Positions 49,151 to 58,015 are shown, counted from the first letter of the stretch. The stretch is 64,000 nt of DNA from Bacillus alveayuensis (GCA_030812955.1 JAUSTR010000005.1:92210-156209); one strand, 5' to 3'. Translations and numbers: made by a program. The notes: generated by a model not told the origin, from the sequence alone.

Positions 49151-49876
49151 TTAATTTCTGCTTTCCCTTTTTTGTATGATCATCTTTCGGAGTCTTTTAT
49201 TTAAAGATTTCATCATCCACTCCCGAAATAATTCACGTTTCTCTTTCATTGTTAAATAATATTGTTCTCCTGCAGCTTTTTTTGCCCTTTCCGTTACTTC
49301 ACGCATAGCCAACGCTGCCGCTACTGAAATATTTAAGCTTTGGACAAATCCTTTCATTGGAATCATAAAGGTGCCATCTGCCAGCTCTGTCGCCTTTTTT
49401 GAAACACCGCTATGTTCATTACCGAAAATCAAAACGGTTGGTTTACTTACTTCTAGTTCTTCGATCGGCACCGCTTCATCACATAATTGACTTGCATAAA
49501 TTTGATAGCCTTTTTGCCGCAAATCAGAAATAGCCGTTTCGATATTCGGTTGATGATGCAGAGTCAACCATTTATCTGCGCTTCTTGTAACTAAATCATT
49601 GGGAGCAAAAGGTGCTCGTCCTGTTACAATCGTTATATCTTGAATCCCAAAAGCATCTGCTGAACGGAGTACAGCTGCTTGATTATGACCATCATCCACA
49701 GCCTCTAGCAAAATGGAAATATATCTCGTTCTTTCATTAAGTACATCATATAGACGTTTCAAACGGTCAGGAATAATGAATTCGACTATTTCACGGTCTT
49801 TTTCATCGACAATTCCTTGTTCAAATAGCTCAGAAACGAAATGTAAATATTCGCTTTGTGAATAAATCGAGCTCAC
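49151..49876 (-). CDS. trmH: TrmH-family tRNA/rRNA 2'-O-methyltransferase
   Basis: SPOUT-class RNA methyltransferase, probably tRNA Gm18. 241 residues. Motif 1 RYISILLEAVDDGHNQAAVLRSADAFGI, motif 2 VLIFGNEHSGVS, motif 3 FMIPMKGFVQSLNISVAAALA; basic C-terminus. GTG 49876 is chosen because AAGGAGG sits 7 bases upstream. The exact RNA target is inferred from the TrmH-like N- and C-terminal extensions. Confidence 0.85.
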   Translation of the reverse strand: MSSIYSQSEYLHFVSELFEQGIVDEKDREIVEFIIPDRLKRLYDVLNERTRYISILLEAVDDGHNQAAVLRSADAFGIQDITIVTGRAPFAPNDLVTRSADKWLTLHHQPNIETAISDLRQKGYQIYASQLCDEAVPIEELEVSKPTVLIFGNEHSGVSKKATELADGTFMIPMKGFVQSLNISVAAALAMREVTERAKKAAGEQYYLTMKEKRELFREWMMKSLNKRLRKMIIQKRESRN

Positions 49877-49981
49877 ATCATCTCCTCCTTTTCCATTTAC
49901 CCATATCAGCAAATCCTCTTACATTATACTTTTTTCTAAAAAAATGTCTAATGTTCAACAACAATCGACATTTATCAGCAA

Positions 49982-50131
49982 TTATTCACAAATAATCCCC
50001 TTAATACAAACATCTTTTCCACAAAACTTATCCACATATCCACATTTTTCATCCACATTTTGTGTGAGTACATTTGTTCCCTACAAAATATATTGATGTT
50101 ATCAATATATTTATCCACAGCCTGTGAATAA
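49982..50131. other. DnaA-box cluster
   Basis: Perfect TTATCCACA at 50028-50036 and 50111-50119; TTATTCACA at 49982-49990 and, reversed, 50123-50131; one-mismatch boxes at 50015 (TTTTCCACA), 50036 (ATATCCACA) and 50049 (TCATCCACA). Seven boxes in 150 bp between trmH and nfrA. B. subtilis has a DnaA-box cluster in the ywcI-vpr gap, close to nfrA (ywcG), that helps restrain initiation. Confidence 0.8.
50086..50112. repeat. Perfect AT-rich palindrome inside the DnaA-box cluster
   Basis: AAATATATTGAT, GTT, ATCAATATATTT: perfect 12-3-12 inverted repeat ending at a TTATCCACA box. Confidence 0.75.
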
Positions 50132-50252
50132 ATTCAGCCTCTTCATTTTTTATGATTTAACATTCGATTCTCAAAAATAATCATGAGCAAATTCCTAAAT
50201 GACACTTAGCATGACGCTCTCGGTTATTGTATCAAGTAATCATATTGATCAT

Positions 50253-50287
50253 AAAAAATAGCCTTTCTCCTTCCACGGAAAAAGGCT
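50253..50287 (-). terminator. Terminator of nfrA
   Basis: Minus strand AGCCTTTTTCC, short loop, GGAGAAAGGCT, then ATTTTTT. Confidence 0.8.
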
Positions 50288-50313
50288 GTTTGCAATGCTC
50301 TTATAAAGATTCT

Positions 50314-51063
50314 CTACTTGATGTCCAATCCTTTTTTTTGAACAAATTCCTTCATATACATTCTTTTCGGGACTTTCAGCATATTCACCATTTGACCAGT
50401 CCACGTATCTTCACGTTCCCCTTTTGTTCTTTCCTTATAATATTGGGAAATGGTCTCATTATATTCGTTTAATAATTGTTTATAATGTCCTTGATCCTGT
50501 TCATACACTTCTTCATGATAAATATGTGTAAGAGGCAGGCGCGGTTTTTGTCCCGACATCTTTGCAGGATAACCGACTGTTAAGGCAAATAATGGGATGA
50601 CTCGATTTGGCAGCTTTAATAATTCAGAAACTTGCTCCGAATTATTACGAATCCCGCCAATATAACAAATACCAAGACCCATTGATTCTGCAGCAAGCGC
50701 AGCATTTTGTGCAGCTAAAGTGGCATCAATTAGGGCAACCATAAATTTTTCTGTACTCTCTAACGAGGTGCTTACATCTACTTGTTCCATTTCTCCAGCT
50801 ACTTCATGACGATGCAAGTCCGCACAAAAAATGAAAAGATGGCCATTATGTTCAACATATGCTTGATTTCCTGCTATTTCGGCAAGCTTTTTCTTTTTTT
50901 CAATATCTTTGATCCCAATTATTGAGTACGCTTGCATATAACTGGAAGTCGACGCTGCTTGGGCACATTTTACAATGGTATGTATTTGTTCATCAGTCAA
51001 CTGCTTATCTTCAAAATGGCGAATCGAACGATGATTTAAAATCGTTTCAATTACTGGATTCAT
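50314..51063 (-). CDS. nfrA: NADPH-dependent flavin oxidoreductase NfrA
   Basis: FMN nitro/flavin reductase of the NfsA/FRP group; reduces FMN, nitro compounds and quinones. 249 residues. IETILNHRSIRHFEDKQLTDEQI, AQAASTSSYMQAYSIIG and ESMGLGICYIGGIRNN FMN motifs, PRLPLTHIYHEEVY C-terminal part. Very close to B. subtilis NfrA1 (YwcG). In that species it is induced by heat and thiol stress. Confidence 0.9.
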   Translation of the reverse strand: MNPVIETILNHRSIRHFEDKQLTDEQIHTIVKCAQAASTSSYMQAYSIIGIKDIEKKKKLAEIAGNQAYVEHNGHLFIFCADLHRHEVAGEMEQVDVSTSLESTEKFMVALIDATLAAQNAALAAESMGLGICYIGGIRNNSEQVSELLKLPNRVIPLFALTVGYPAKMSGQKPRLPLTHIYHEEVYEQDQGHYKQLLNEYNETISQYYKERTKGEREDTWTGQMVNMLKVPKRMYMKEFVQKKGLDIK

Positions 51064-51479
51064 TTTGAAAACAACTCCTTTATTTCAAAATTTTCATCTT
51101 TACTGTTTCAGATTGTTTGTTATTAATCACTGATTGTTCATCACATCTACCGCTTTCCTATATGAATCATCAAATCTTAAATATGGGAAGATGTATCACC
51201 GATTTCTCCATCCCTTCTTTCATGCGATCATACCTTTTATTATAAATGAAACCACATTATTTTACATAACATTACGAATTATCTTAATATAAAATTTTTT
51301 CAATATTTTATTTTAAAATAATCTTTTGCATGTAAAAGAAAGCGTTTACTTCGCTAATTTTTCTATGGATAAGTTGCCGCAAAATTTAAACTTTACCTTT
51401 ATATATTGAGTATGTATTTATTATTGTATTAAAATTAGTTTGTTTTCATAATTATAAATCCGTTGAAGGGGTTGTTAAA
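51064..51479. other. Divergent intergenic region nfrA/yjiH-like gene
   Basis: No gene seen; strongly AT-rich. Contains the cre-like site at 51337-51350. Promoters for both genes are expected but only poor hexamer matches are visible. Confidence 0.3.
51337..51350 (+). promoter_or_regulatory. Candidate CcpA cre site
   Basis: AGAAAGCGTTTACT fits TGWAARCGYTWNCW except for the first base. Lies about 130 bp before the YjiH-like transporter gene. Confidence 0.45.
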
Positions 51480-52829
51480 TTGAATTCCAAAGTTACGACT
51501 CAAGGACTGTTAACGTTTTTAATACCGTCACTCATAGGTGTTTTCCTATTCATGATACCAATCCCTTATCAAAAAGGGGTTACGATTCCAATTGCGATTT
51601 TATCAAATTGGTTACAAGGGTTATTAGGTGAAAGCATCCCTAGCATCATGACTTTTATCATTTTACTTACGTTTATCGCAAGCATTATCACAAAAACAGT
51701 GAAGCCATCATTTATTATGGACAAGCCATTTCTTGCTAGTCTTTTTGATGTCAATCCTGTTTTATTTATCGCCCGAGGTCTGGCAGCAGTCTTTGCCATC
51801 ATGACATTATATAAAATTGGACCTGAAGCGATCTGGTCTGAAAATACAGGCGGTTTACTATTAGAGTCACTACTTTCCGTTTTATTTACCGTATTTTTAT
51901 TCGCTGGGCTATTTTTACCGCTGCTTTTAAATTTTGGACTGCTAGAACTATTTGCAGCGCTGTTAACGAAGGTGATGCGCCCTTTATTTAAGCTTCCTGG
52001 GCGTTCCGCCATTGATTGTGCTGCTTCATGGCTTGGTGATGGAACGATTGGCGTTTTGCTAACGAGCAAACAATATGAAGAAGGCTATTATACGAAACGG
52101 GAAGCGGCCATTATTGGAACGACATTCTCGGTTGTCTCCATTACATTTTGTTTAGTTGTCATTTCAGAGGTCGGCCTGCATCATTTATTTGTTCCGTTTT
52201 ACTTAACGATTTTATTAGCTGGATTTGTCGCTGCGATCATTGCACCTAGAATCCCTCCTTTGTCCAAAAAACCAGATACGTATTACAATGGAAAGAAAGC
52301 AGAGGAAACGAGAGAAGCGATTCCAAATGGCTACTCTCCACTTCGCTGGGGAATTGAGCAAGCTGTACAGAAAGCGAAGAAAAATAATCATATGTCGAAA
52401 ATTTTCCAAGAAGGCTTTCAAAATGTACTCGATATGTGGATGGGAGTTGCTCCAGTTGTGATGGCTCTCGGTACGTTAGCAACCATTGTTGCAGAATATA
52501 CTCCTGTCTTTACATGGCTAGGAATGCCGTTTATTCCTTTCTTAGAGCTTATGCAAGTACCAGAAGCTCAAGCTGCTTCTGAAACAATGATTATCGGCTT
52601 TGCTGACATGTTTTTACCGGCTATTATCGGGGCAAGCATTGAAAGTGAAATGACTCGTTTTATTATTGCTTGTTTATCCGTCACTCAGTTGATCTACATG
52701 TCAGAGGTTGGCGGATTATTACTAGGGTCTAAAGTTCCTGTATCCTTCTTAGATTTAATCCTAATATTTTTACAGCGTACAATCATCACATTGCCGATCA
52801 TTGTTTTAGCTGCACATCTCATTTTTTAA
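51480..52829 (+). CDS. YjiH-family membrane protein (nucleoside-recognition/Gate domain)
   Basis: 449 residues, about ten membrane helices. Gate-domain features GRSAIDCAASWLGDGTIGVLLTSKQYEEGYYTKREAAIIGTTFSVVSITF and the C-terminal ETMIIGFADMFLPAIIGASIESEMTRFIIAC repeat of the YjiH group. Likely transporter; substrate unknown. Start TTG 51480 with AAGGGG 8 bases upstream. A MITE copy begins 5 bp after the stop. Confidence 0.82.
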   Translation: MNSKVTTQGLLTFLIPSLIGVFLFMIPIPYQKGVTIPIAILSNWLQGLLGESIPSIMTFIILLTFIASIITKTVKPSFIMDKPFLASLFDVNPVLFIARGLAAVFAIMTLYKIGPEAIWSENTGGLLLESLLSVLFTVFLFAGLFLPLLLNFGLLELFAALLTKVMRPLFKLPGRSAIDCAASWLGDGTIGVLLTSKQYEEGYYTKREAAIIGTTFSVVSITFCLVVISEVGLHHLFVPFYLTILLAGFVAAIIAPRIPPLSKKPDTYYNGKKAEETREAIPNGYSPLRWGIEQAVQKAKKNNHMSKIFQEGFQNVLDMWMGVAPVVMALGTLATIVAEYTPVFTWLGMPFIPFLELMQVPEAQAASETMIIGFADMFLPAIIGASIESEMTRFIIACLSVTQLIYMSEVGGLLLGSKVPVSFLDLILIFLQRTIITLPIIVLAAHLIF

Positions 52830-52833
52830 AAAA

Positions 52834-52968
52834 GGCTGTTTTCGTAAACTTTGTTGCTTTTCGACTTTTGTTCGGTTTATGTCACGCATAGCGTGACATA
52901 GCAAGCGTGGAGCTTGCCTAAGACAATCGAAAAACTATAGTATAGCAACAATCTTTTAAAAAAGAAGT
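52834..52968. repeat. MITE family 1, copy 9 (reverse)
   Basis: GGCTGTTTTCGTAAACTTTG to CAATCTTTTAAAAAAGAA, with TGTCACGC/GCGTGACA and CAAGCGTGGAGCTTGC inside. Right end decayed; no clear duplication. Immediately follows the YjiH-like gene and could serve as its terminator. Confidence 0.78.
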
Positions 52969-53121
52969 GAGCTTGTCGCCTAAATCGACAGCTATTTTAC
53001 ATTCGACGCAGTGGAAGTTATGCTGCGCCTTTCTCATTTTCCCACTGCAGTACTTTTTATTCGCTTTTTGATGACTGATCATGGTATTTTTAGGGTGAAC
53101 AATTTAAAGGAGGGAATGGGA

Positions 53122-53592
53122 ATGGAAGCAAAAACGTTGTTCGATTTCTATCGTTATGTGCGTGCCAATACACTTCAGCTATTAGAAAATGTCACAGAAG
53201 AAGCTCTAGACGTGATCCCAGACGGCCATAACAACTCGATTCGTTGGAATGCTGGTCATATTCTCGTTTCAGAAACGTTCTTTTTTGGTGCCTTTTTGAA
53301 AAATGCAAAAGCTAAAGAATACGTCGATCTATTTAAAATGGGGACAAGTCCACGTCAATATGTTAAAAATCCACCGCATATATCAGAAATTAAACAATTG
53401 CTAAAAGATCAACAAGATGAGCTGCTGCAAGCATTAGAGGGACATTTAGAAGATGTTCTGCCAAAACCGATTACCATACAAAATGTTGAACTCAAAACGG
53501 TGAAAGATATCGTCCACTTTTCTTTATATCATGAAGGTTTACACCAAGGAGTTATCAATAGCTTAAGAAAAACTGTTAGCACCAATCGTTAA
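53122..53592 (+). CDS. DinB-family protein
   Basis: 156 residues, four-helix-bundle DinB_2-like protein. Metal-binding histidines expected of the family: RWNAGHILVSE and SLYHEGLHQGVIN. Could be a thiol-dependent transferase (YfiT/DinB superfamily); substrate unknown. ATG 53122 has GGAGG about 8 bases upstream, with an in-frame ATG two codons before it. Confidence 0.82.
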   Translation: MEAKTLFDFYRYVRANTLQLLENVTEEALDVIPDGHNNSIRWNAGHILVSETFFFGAFLKNAKAKEYVDLFKMGTSPRQYVKNPPHISEIKQLLKDQQDELLQALEGHLEDVLPKPITIQNVELKTVKDIVHFSLYHEGLHQGVINSLRKTVSTNR

Positions 53593-53596
53593 CGTA

Positions 53597-53633
53597 AAAA
53601 AAACACTTACAGATCTTTAATACGGTAAGTGTC
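53597..53633 (-). terminator. Minus-strand terminator beyond repeat family 3 copy B
   Basis: Minus strand ACACTTAC, loop, GTAAGTGT, then TTTTTTTT. Would end transcripts of the nitroreductase gene that pass the repeat. Confidence 0.7.
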
Positions 53634-53792
53634 AGCTTGTAGACAAAGTCTATGTAGAACGAATGTTCAGACTGAATGAAAGCGCTTGTCATTCGCGGCA
53701 CGAGCCCGATGAAAAGCGGAGTTACCAAGTACGGTAATGAAGCGCGATACGGGTGAAGTAACAAAGAATGCAAGCGTTTGTCATCAGTCTGA
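53633..53792. repeat. Palindromic repeat family 3, copy B
   Basis: Same element as 48968-49141: GTAGACAAAGTCTA, TTCAGACTG/CAGTCTGA, AGCGCTTG/CAAGCGTT, GCGGAGTTACCAAGTACGGT core. Again between converging genes. Confidence 0.75.
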
Positions 53793-53805
53793 GCGTTTTT
53801 TTCGC

Positions 53806-54402
53806 TTAAGGTATGAGCATATTTCGATCATCTTGATTAACCCATATGGTCTTTTCAGAAAAAGAAATTCTTTTTCCTTCACGCTTCGGCATATCTGGAT
53901 AGCCAATGTAAATAAATCCTAATACTTTATCTTGCTCCCTTAGCCCGAATAATTCGTTCATTTTCGGATGGTAAGCAAATTTTCCTGTTCGCCAAATAGC
54001 ACCAAGCCCTAGAGCATGGGCAGCTAGAAGCATGTTTTGAATGGCTGCATTGACCGCTCCGACTTCTTCAATTTCGATCGCTTTCGGGTGATCAGACGGT
54101 TTAACGGCTACGGTAATGATAACAGGAGCACGAAATGCCTTTTCTTCTGCTTTTTTTAATTTCTGCTGATTTTCCTCTGTCATCGGATCATCCATGCTTT
54201 CTTTTTCTATCTCAGCAAGTGTTCTTCCTAAAAGGCGTCTTCCCTCTCCTGTTAAAACAAAAAATTGCCAAGGCTCTGTATGGTGATGATTCGGAGCCCA
54301 AACAGCCGCTTCCAGCAATTTTTCTATTTTTTCTTTTTCAACAGGATCAGGCTTCACTTTTCCAATACTTCTTCTGGCACGTATTGCTTCGAAAATATTC
54401 AT
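53806..54402 (-). CDS. Nitroreductase-family protein
   Basis: 198 residues, FMN nitroreductase fold (YdjA/YfhC-like short class): IFEAIRARRSIGKVKPDPV FMN-binding start, WAPNHHHTEPWQFFVLTGEGRR, AAIQNMLLAAHALGLGAIWRTGKFAYHP, GFIYIGYPDMPKREGKR. Substrate unknown. AGGTGG seven bases before ATG. A perfect Fur box lies about 95 bp upstream. Confidence 0.88.
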   Translation of the reverse strand: MNIFEAIRARRSIGKVKPDPVEKEKIEKLLEAAVWAPNHHHTEPWQFFVLTGEGRRLLGRTLAEIEKESMDDPMTEENQQKLKKAEEKAFRAPVIITVAVKPSDHPKAIEIEEVGAVNAAIQNMLLAAHALGLGAIWRTGKFAYHPKMNELFGLREQDKVLGFIYIGYPDMPKREGKRISFSEKTIWVNQDDRNMLIP

Positions 54403-54791
54403 ACGAAAACCACCTTTCTACTATAACTCATATGATACTCAACACGTCCTATTGTTATGATCATTTTTATCATGCAGACCACTCTATCGTTTTTTTGATA
54501 ATGATTATCATTACTATTACCACCTATTATACAACAGGAGCCCATGAAAAATCCATGCCGTTTATTTCTCGTAAATTATTTTTAAGTGCAAATAAACAAA
54601 TATAGTAGACGAGTATTCCAAACGATTTAGAAGATAATGAAAGGATATGTACGAATACATTGTTTCATTTTAGTCAAATAGCAAATAATTTGCATAAATC
54701 AATCATTATTAGAGAATACAGAATTTTATCATTTTTTCATATTCAAGTAAACTGTAATATAGTTTAATATTTCAAAAAAAGAGGGGATTAG
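54403..54791. other. Divergent intergenic region, no gene supported
   Basis: Holds a Fur box and probably the promoters of the nitroreductase and the BCCT gene. A short open frame ending near 54605 has no proper start. Confidence 0.35.
54496..54510. promoter_or_regulatory. Perfect Fur box
   Basis: TGATAATGATTATCA is an exact 7-1-7 Fur palindrome. No siderophore or iron-uptake gene is adjacent; the nearest start is the nitroreductase (minus), then the BCCT transporter (plus, 280 bp away). Confidence 0.75.
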
Positions 54792-56351
54792 ATGAAAGAA
54801 AATAAATTAATAGATTGGCCCACGTTTATCGGGGCATTATCGTTGTTGCTTTTAGTAGCGGTTCCACTTGTTCTGTTTCCAGATCAAGGTGAAACCATTG
54901 TCCTAGCTGCTAACAGTTTTATAACTGAAAAATTTGGTTCGTTATATTTAGTATTAGGTTTCTCTGTCTTAATCTTTCTCATTTATATTGCATTTAGTCG
55001 ATTTGGGACGATTAAGCTAGGGGATACTCAAGTTAAACCTGAGTTTTCTACCATCACATGGGCTGCGATGCTTTTCTGTGCAGGGATTGGCTCCAGCATT
55101 CTTTATTGGGGAGCCATCGAATGGGCTTATTATTATACTTCACCTCCCTTTGGTGTAGAGCCAAAATCGAAAGAAGCGATTCAATGGGCTGCCACTTACG
55201 GAATTTTCCACTGGGGTCCAATTGCATGGGCCATTTACTGCTTACCTGCCCTTCCGATCAGCTATTTCTATTATGTGAAGAAAAAGCCTGTCTTAAAAAT
55301 CAGTGAAGCTTGCCGTCCTGTCATTGGCAAGTTAACAGATGGACCAATAGGTAAAATCATTGATGTGTTATTCATGTTCGGCTTGCTCGGTGGAGCTGGT
55401 ACTACTCTTGCATTAGGTGCTCCTCTTATTGCATCTGGTATTCAAGACCTAACAGGTATTAACCCTTCCATGACATTAAATACAGTGATTTTACTTATTT
55501 GTACATTGATCTTTGCTATGAGTGCTTATTCCGGTTTACGGAAAGGAATAAAAGTTTTAAGTGATATTAATCTCTGGCTAGCATCTTTCTTTCTCATTTT
55601 TGTTTTTGCGGTAGGGCCTACTGTATTTTTAGCAGAAACGACATTAAATAGTGTCGGCTTTATGTTGGACCATTTTTTCCGCATGGCGACGTGGACAGAG
55701 CCTTTTAATGATTTAGGGCCATTTGAACGGACCGGATTTCCGGAATCTTGGACCGTGTTTTATTGGGCTTGGTGGCTTGTGTATGCCCCATTTGTCGGGT
55801 TATTCGTCACCAAAATTTCACGCGGAAGAACGATACGGGAAATGATTCTTGGAACACTGATTTACGGTACGATCGGCTGCTTATTATTTTTTGGAATTCT
55901 CGGTAATTTCGGTTTATACTTAGAGCTTACAGGGCAATATTCGGTTACGGAAGTACTCAATCAGCAAGGTGCCCCTGCAGCCATTATGGGAATTTTAAGC
56001 CAGCTGCCGTTAAGTAAACTAATTGTAGCGATCTTTACCGTACTAGCGATTATCTTTTTAGCAACAACATTTGATTCAAGCTCTTACATTTTAGCTTCTG
56101 TTGTTCAAAAAGAAGTCGTTGATGAGCCAATTCGCTGGAACCGTCTATTCTGGGCTTTTTCACTCTCTATTCTACCATTGACGTTAATGTATATAGGTGG
56201 TCTATCAACATTACAAACTGCTAGTATTGTTGGAGGATTTCCATTAATCGCCATTACAGTGCTTCTTTCTATTTCATTTATCAAAAGTGTAAGAGAACAT
56301 TTCATAGAGGAAAAACGAAAAGATCGAATAAAGGAGAAAAAAGTTTCTTAA
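54792..56351 (+). CDS. BCCT-family transporter (betaine/choline/carnitine)
   Basis: 519 residues, 12 membrane helices. Trp-rich substrate site CAGIGSSILYWGAIEWAYYY and GIFHWGPIAWAIY; TVFYWAWWLVYAPFVGLFVTKISRGRTIREMI is the family signature. Probably takes up glycine betaine, choline or carnitine for osmoprotection; exact substrate unknown. GAGGGG five bases before ATG. Charged C-terminal tail, as in osmosensing BCCTs. Confidence 0.9.
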   Translation: MKENKLIDWPTFIGALSLLLLVAVPLVLFPDQGETIVLAANSFITEKFGSLYLVLGFSVLIFLIYIAFSRFGTIKLGDTQVKPEFSTITWAAMLFCAGIGSSILYWGAIEWAYYYTSPPFGVEPKSKEAIQWAATYGIFHWGPIAWAIYCLPALPISYFYYVKKKPVLKISEACRPVIGKLTDGPIGKIIDVLFMFGLLGGAGTTLALGAPLIASGIQDLTGINPSMTLNTVILLICTLIFAMSAYSGLRKGIKVLSDINLWLASFFLIFVFAVGPTVFLAETTLNSVGFMLDHFFRMATWTEPFNDLGPFERTGFPESWTVFYWAWWLVYAPFVGLFVTKISRGRTIREMILGTLIYGTIGCLLFFGILGNFGLYLELTGQYSVTEVLNQQGAPAAIMGILSQLPLSKLIVAIFTVLAIIFLATTFDSSSYILASVVQKEVVDEPIRWNRLFWAFSLSILPLTLMYIGGLSTLQTASIVGGFPLIAITVLLSISFIKSVREHFIEEKRKDRIKEKKVS

Positions 56352-56412
56352 GGTCTTGTCTCGATCATCGGAAGATCTGTTCTTAGTATTCGTACATTAA
56401 ATTTTTACGCTC

Positions 56413-56441
56413 TTGACAGAATTCCGACTTATCGATAGAAT
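56413..56441 (+). promoter_or_regulatory. Strong sigma-A promoter before the DUF2294 gene
   Basis: TTGACA (56413-56418), exactly 17 bases, TAGAAT (56436-56441). Transcript start is expected near 56448. Confidence 0.7.
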
Positions 56442-56475
56442 GGAAAACAAAAATAATCCGAGGGATGAACGTTTC

Positions 56476-56625
56476 AACCTTATACGTCATGAGGATACTT
56501 TAGCATACAGTTAATATTGAAAAATTGACTGTATGAAAAAGTATTCCTTTATGATAAGGTTTAAGATTGAAATAAATCGGTATATTTCTGATCCTAGATA
56601 ACTAGGGGAAATATACTGTTTTTTT
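56476..56625 (+). promoter_or_regulatory. Structured leader with terminator before the DUF2294 gene
   Basis: Three nested helices: AACCTTAT/ATAAGGTT (56476-56483 with 56554-56561), AGGATACTT/AAGTATTCCT (56492-56500 with 56539-56548), CATACAGT/ACTGTATG (56504-56511 with 56528-56535). Then a terminator GTATATTTC-CCTAG-ATAA-CTAGG-GAAATATAC plus T-run (56580-56625), six bases before the ribosome site. This is an attenuator layout; ligand or trigger unknown. Confidence 0.6.
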
Positions 56626-56643
56626 GTTAATTGGGAGGAATTT

Positions 56644-57012
56644 ATGAACAAGACAAAAGGATTCGTCGAAGCGGAAATTAGTAAAGCATTAACTCACTGG
56701 GAAAAGGATTTCTTAGGACGTGGTTCCGTATCCGTTAAAACGGATATATTAAGAGATATGATCATTGTTACATTGCAAGGAATTTTAACACCAGCAGAAT
56801 ATTCTGTTTGTAAAACGCAAGAAGGGATAACAACGATCAAACGGACTCGTGCCGATTTAGTAGAAGCGGGTGTCCAAACCTTAAAGGAAATTATTCTTAA
56901 ATTAACCGGCGAGGAAGTAAAAAGCTTCCATACAGATTTAAGTACCCGTACAGGTGAACGAGTCATGGTTTTTAAATTATTTCATAATTTAGAAAAAAAG
57001 TTTCTAAAATAA
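56644..57012 (+). CDS. DUF2294 domain protein (MpsC-like)
   Basis: 122 residues, whole-length DUF2294: KGFVEAEISKALTHWEKDFLGRGSVSVKTDILRDMIIVTLQGILTPAE ... TRADLVEAGVQTLKEIILKLTG. In staphylococci a related protein (MpsC) belongs to a membrane-potential-generating system, but no mpsAB partners are here. GGGAGG before ATG. Preceded by a terminator-bearing leader, so expression is probably conditional. Confidence 0.82.
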   Translation: MNKTKGFVEAEISKALTHWEKDFLGRGSVSVKTDILRDMIIVTLQGILTPAEYSVCKTQEGITTIKRTRADLVEAGVQTLKEIILKLTGEEVKSFHTDLSTRTGERVMVFKLFHNLEKKFLK

Positions 57013-57013
57013 T

Positions 57014-57057
57014 TAAAAAAAAGGAGGACTCGAAGACCGAGTCGACTCCCTTTTTTC
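57014..57057. terminator. Bidirectional terminator DUF2294/tdh
   Basis: GGAGGACTCG, short loop, CGAGTCGACTCC flanked by A- and T-runs on both sides. Confidence 0.85.
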
Positions 57058-57058
57058 A

Positions 57059-58015
57059 TTATCCAACTAAGCTTTTCTTTTGTTTTAGCTTCATCAGCAT
57101 ATCTTTTGTCATTTTTTCGATATCATATTCCACTTTAAAGCCCCATTCTTCCTTCGCCGCTGTCGCATCAATTGAATTTGGCCAGCTTTCTGCAATCCTT
57201 TGCCGTACTGGATCCACCTCATAATTGAGCTTAAATTCAGGTATATGCTTGCGAATAGCTTTCGCAATATCTTCTGGTTCGACGCTCATAGCTGTTACAT
57301 TGAAGGCATTGCGGTGCTTTAATTTGGAAGCGTCAGCCTCCATTAATGTTAAAATCGCATTTAAAGCATCTGGCATGTACATCATATCCATATATGTCCC
57401 TTTAGCAATATAAGATGTATAGGCCCCCTTCTTTATTGCCTCATAATATATTTCCACCGCATAATCCGTTGTTCCACCGCCAGGAGGTGTTACGTAGGAA
57501 ATAAGTCCTGGAAAGCGGAGACCTCTTGTATCTACAGCAAATTTATAATAATAGTAATCACATAAGAGCTCCCCAGCTACTTTATTTACCCCGTACATTG
57601 TTGTAGGACGTTGAATTGTATCTTGCGGTGTATGATCTTTTGGTGTCGTTGGACCAAATGCCCCGATAGAGCTTGGGGTAAAAAATTGACATCTAAGCTC
57701 TCTGGCAACCTCTAGGGCATTTACAAGTCCTCCCATATTTAAATTCCAAGCAATAAGCGGTTTGGCTTCGGCTGTTGCCGAAAGCAGTGCAGCTAAGTGA
57801 ATGATTGTATCCACATCATATCTTTTAGCGATGTCAAACATCTTTTTAGCATCCGTCACATCAAGAAGCTCAAATGGCCCAGATTGTGTGATTTCATGAT
57901 CAGATTGGCGAATATCTGTTGCAATCACGTTTTGTTCGCCATATATTTCACGCATTTTTACGGTCAGTTCTGAACCAATTTGTCCGAGAGCTCCTGTAAT
58001 TAAAATCTTTTTCAT
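57059..58015 (-). CDS. L-threonine 3-dehydrogenase, SDR type
   Basis: NAD-dependent oxidation of threonine to 2-amino-3-ketobutyrate. 318 residues, extended [17 protein letters not shown]ossmann motif, [35 protein letters not shown] with catalytic Ser/Tyr/Lys, [26 protein letters not shown]. This non-zinc TDH class pairs with KBL. ATG 58015 (MKKILITGA) is chosen; a longer frame adds no family sequence. 82 bp after kbl. Confidence 0.9.
   Translation of the reverse strand: MKKILITGALGQIGSELTVKMREIYGEQNVIATDIRQSDHEITQSGPFELLDVTDAKKMFDIAKRYDVDTIIHLAALLSATAEAKPLIAWNLNMGGLVNALEVARELRCQFFTPSSIGAFGPTTPKDHTPQDTIQRPTTMYGVNKVAGELLCDYYYYKFAVDTRGLRFPGLISYVTPPGGGTTDYAVEIYYEAIKKGAYTSYIAKGTYMDMMYMPDALNAILTLMEADASKLKHRNAFNVTAMSVEPEDIAKAIRKHIPEFKLNYEVDPVRQRIAESWPNSIDATAAKEEWGFKVEYDIEKMTKDMLMKLKQKKSLVG

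Noticed and set aside
54135..54605. 156-codon plus frame over the nitroreductase gene
   Set aside because: Antisense to a clear nitroreductase and without its own start signals.
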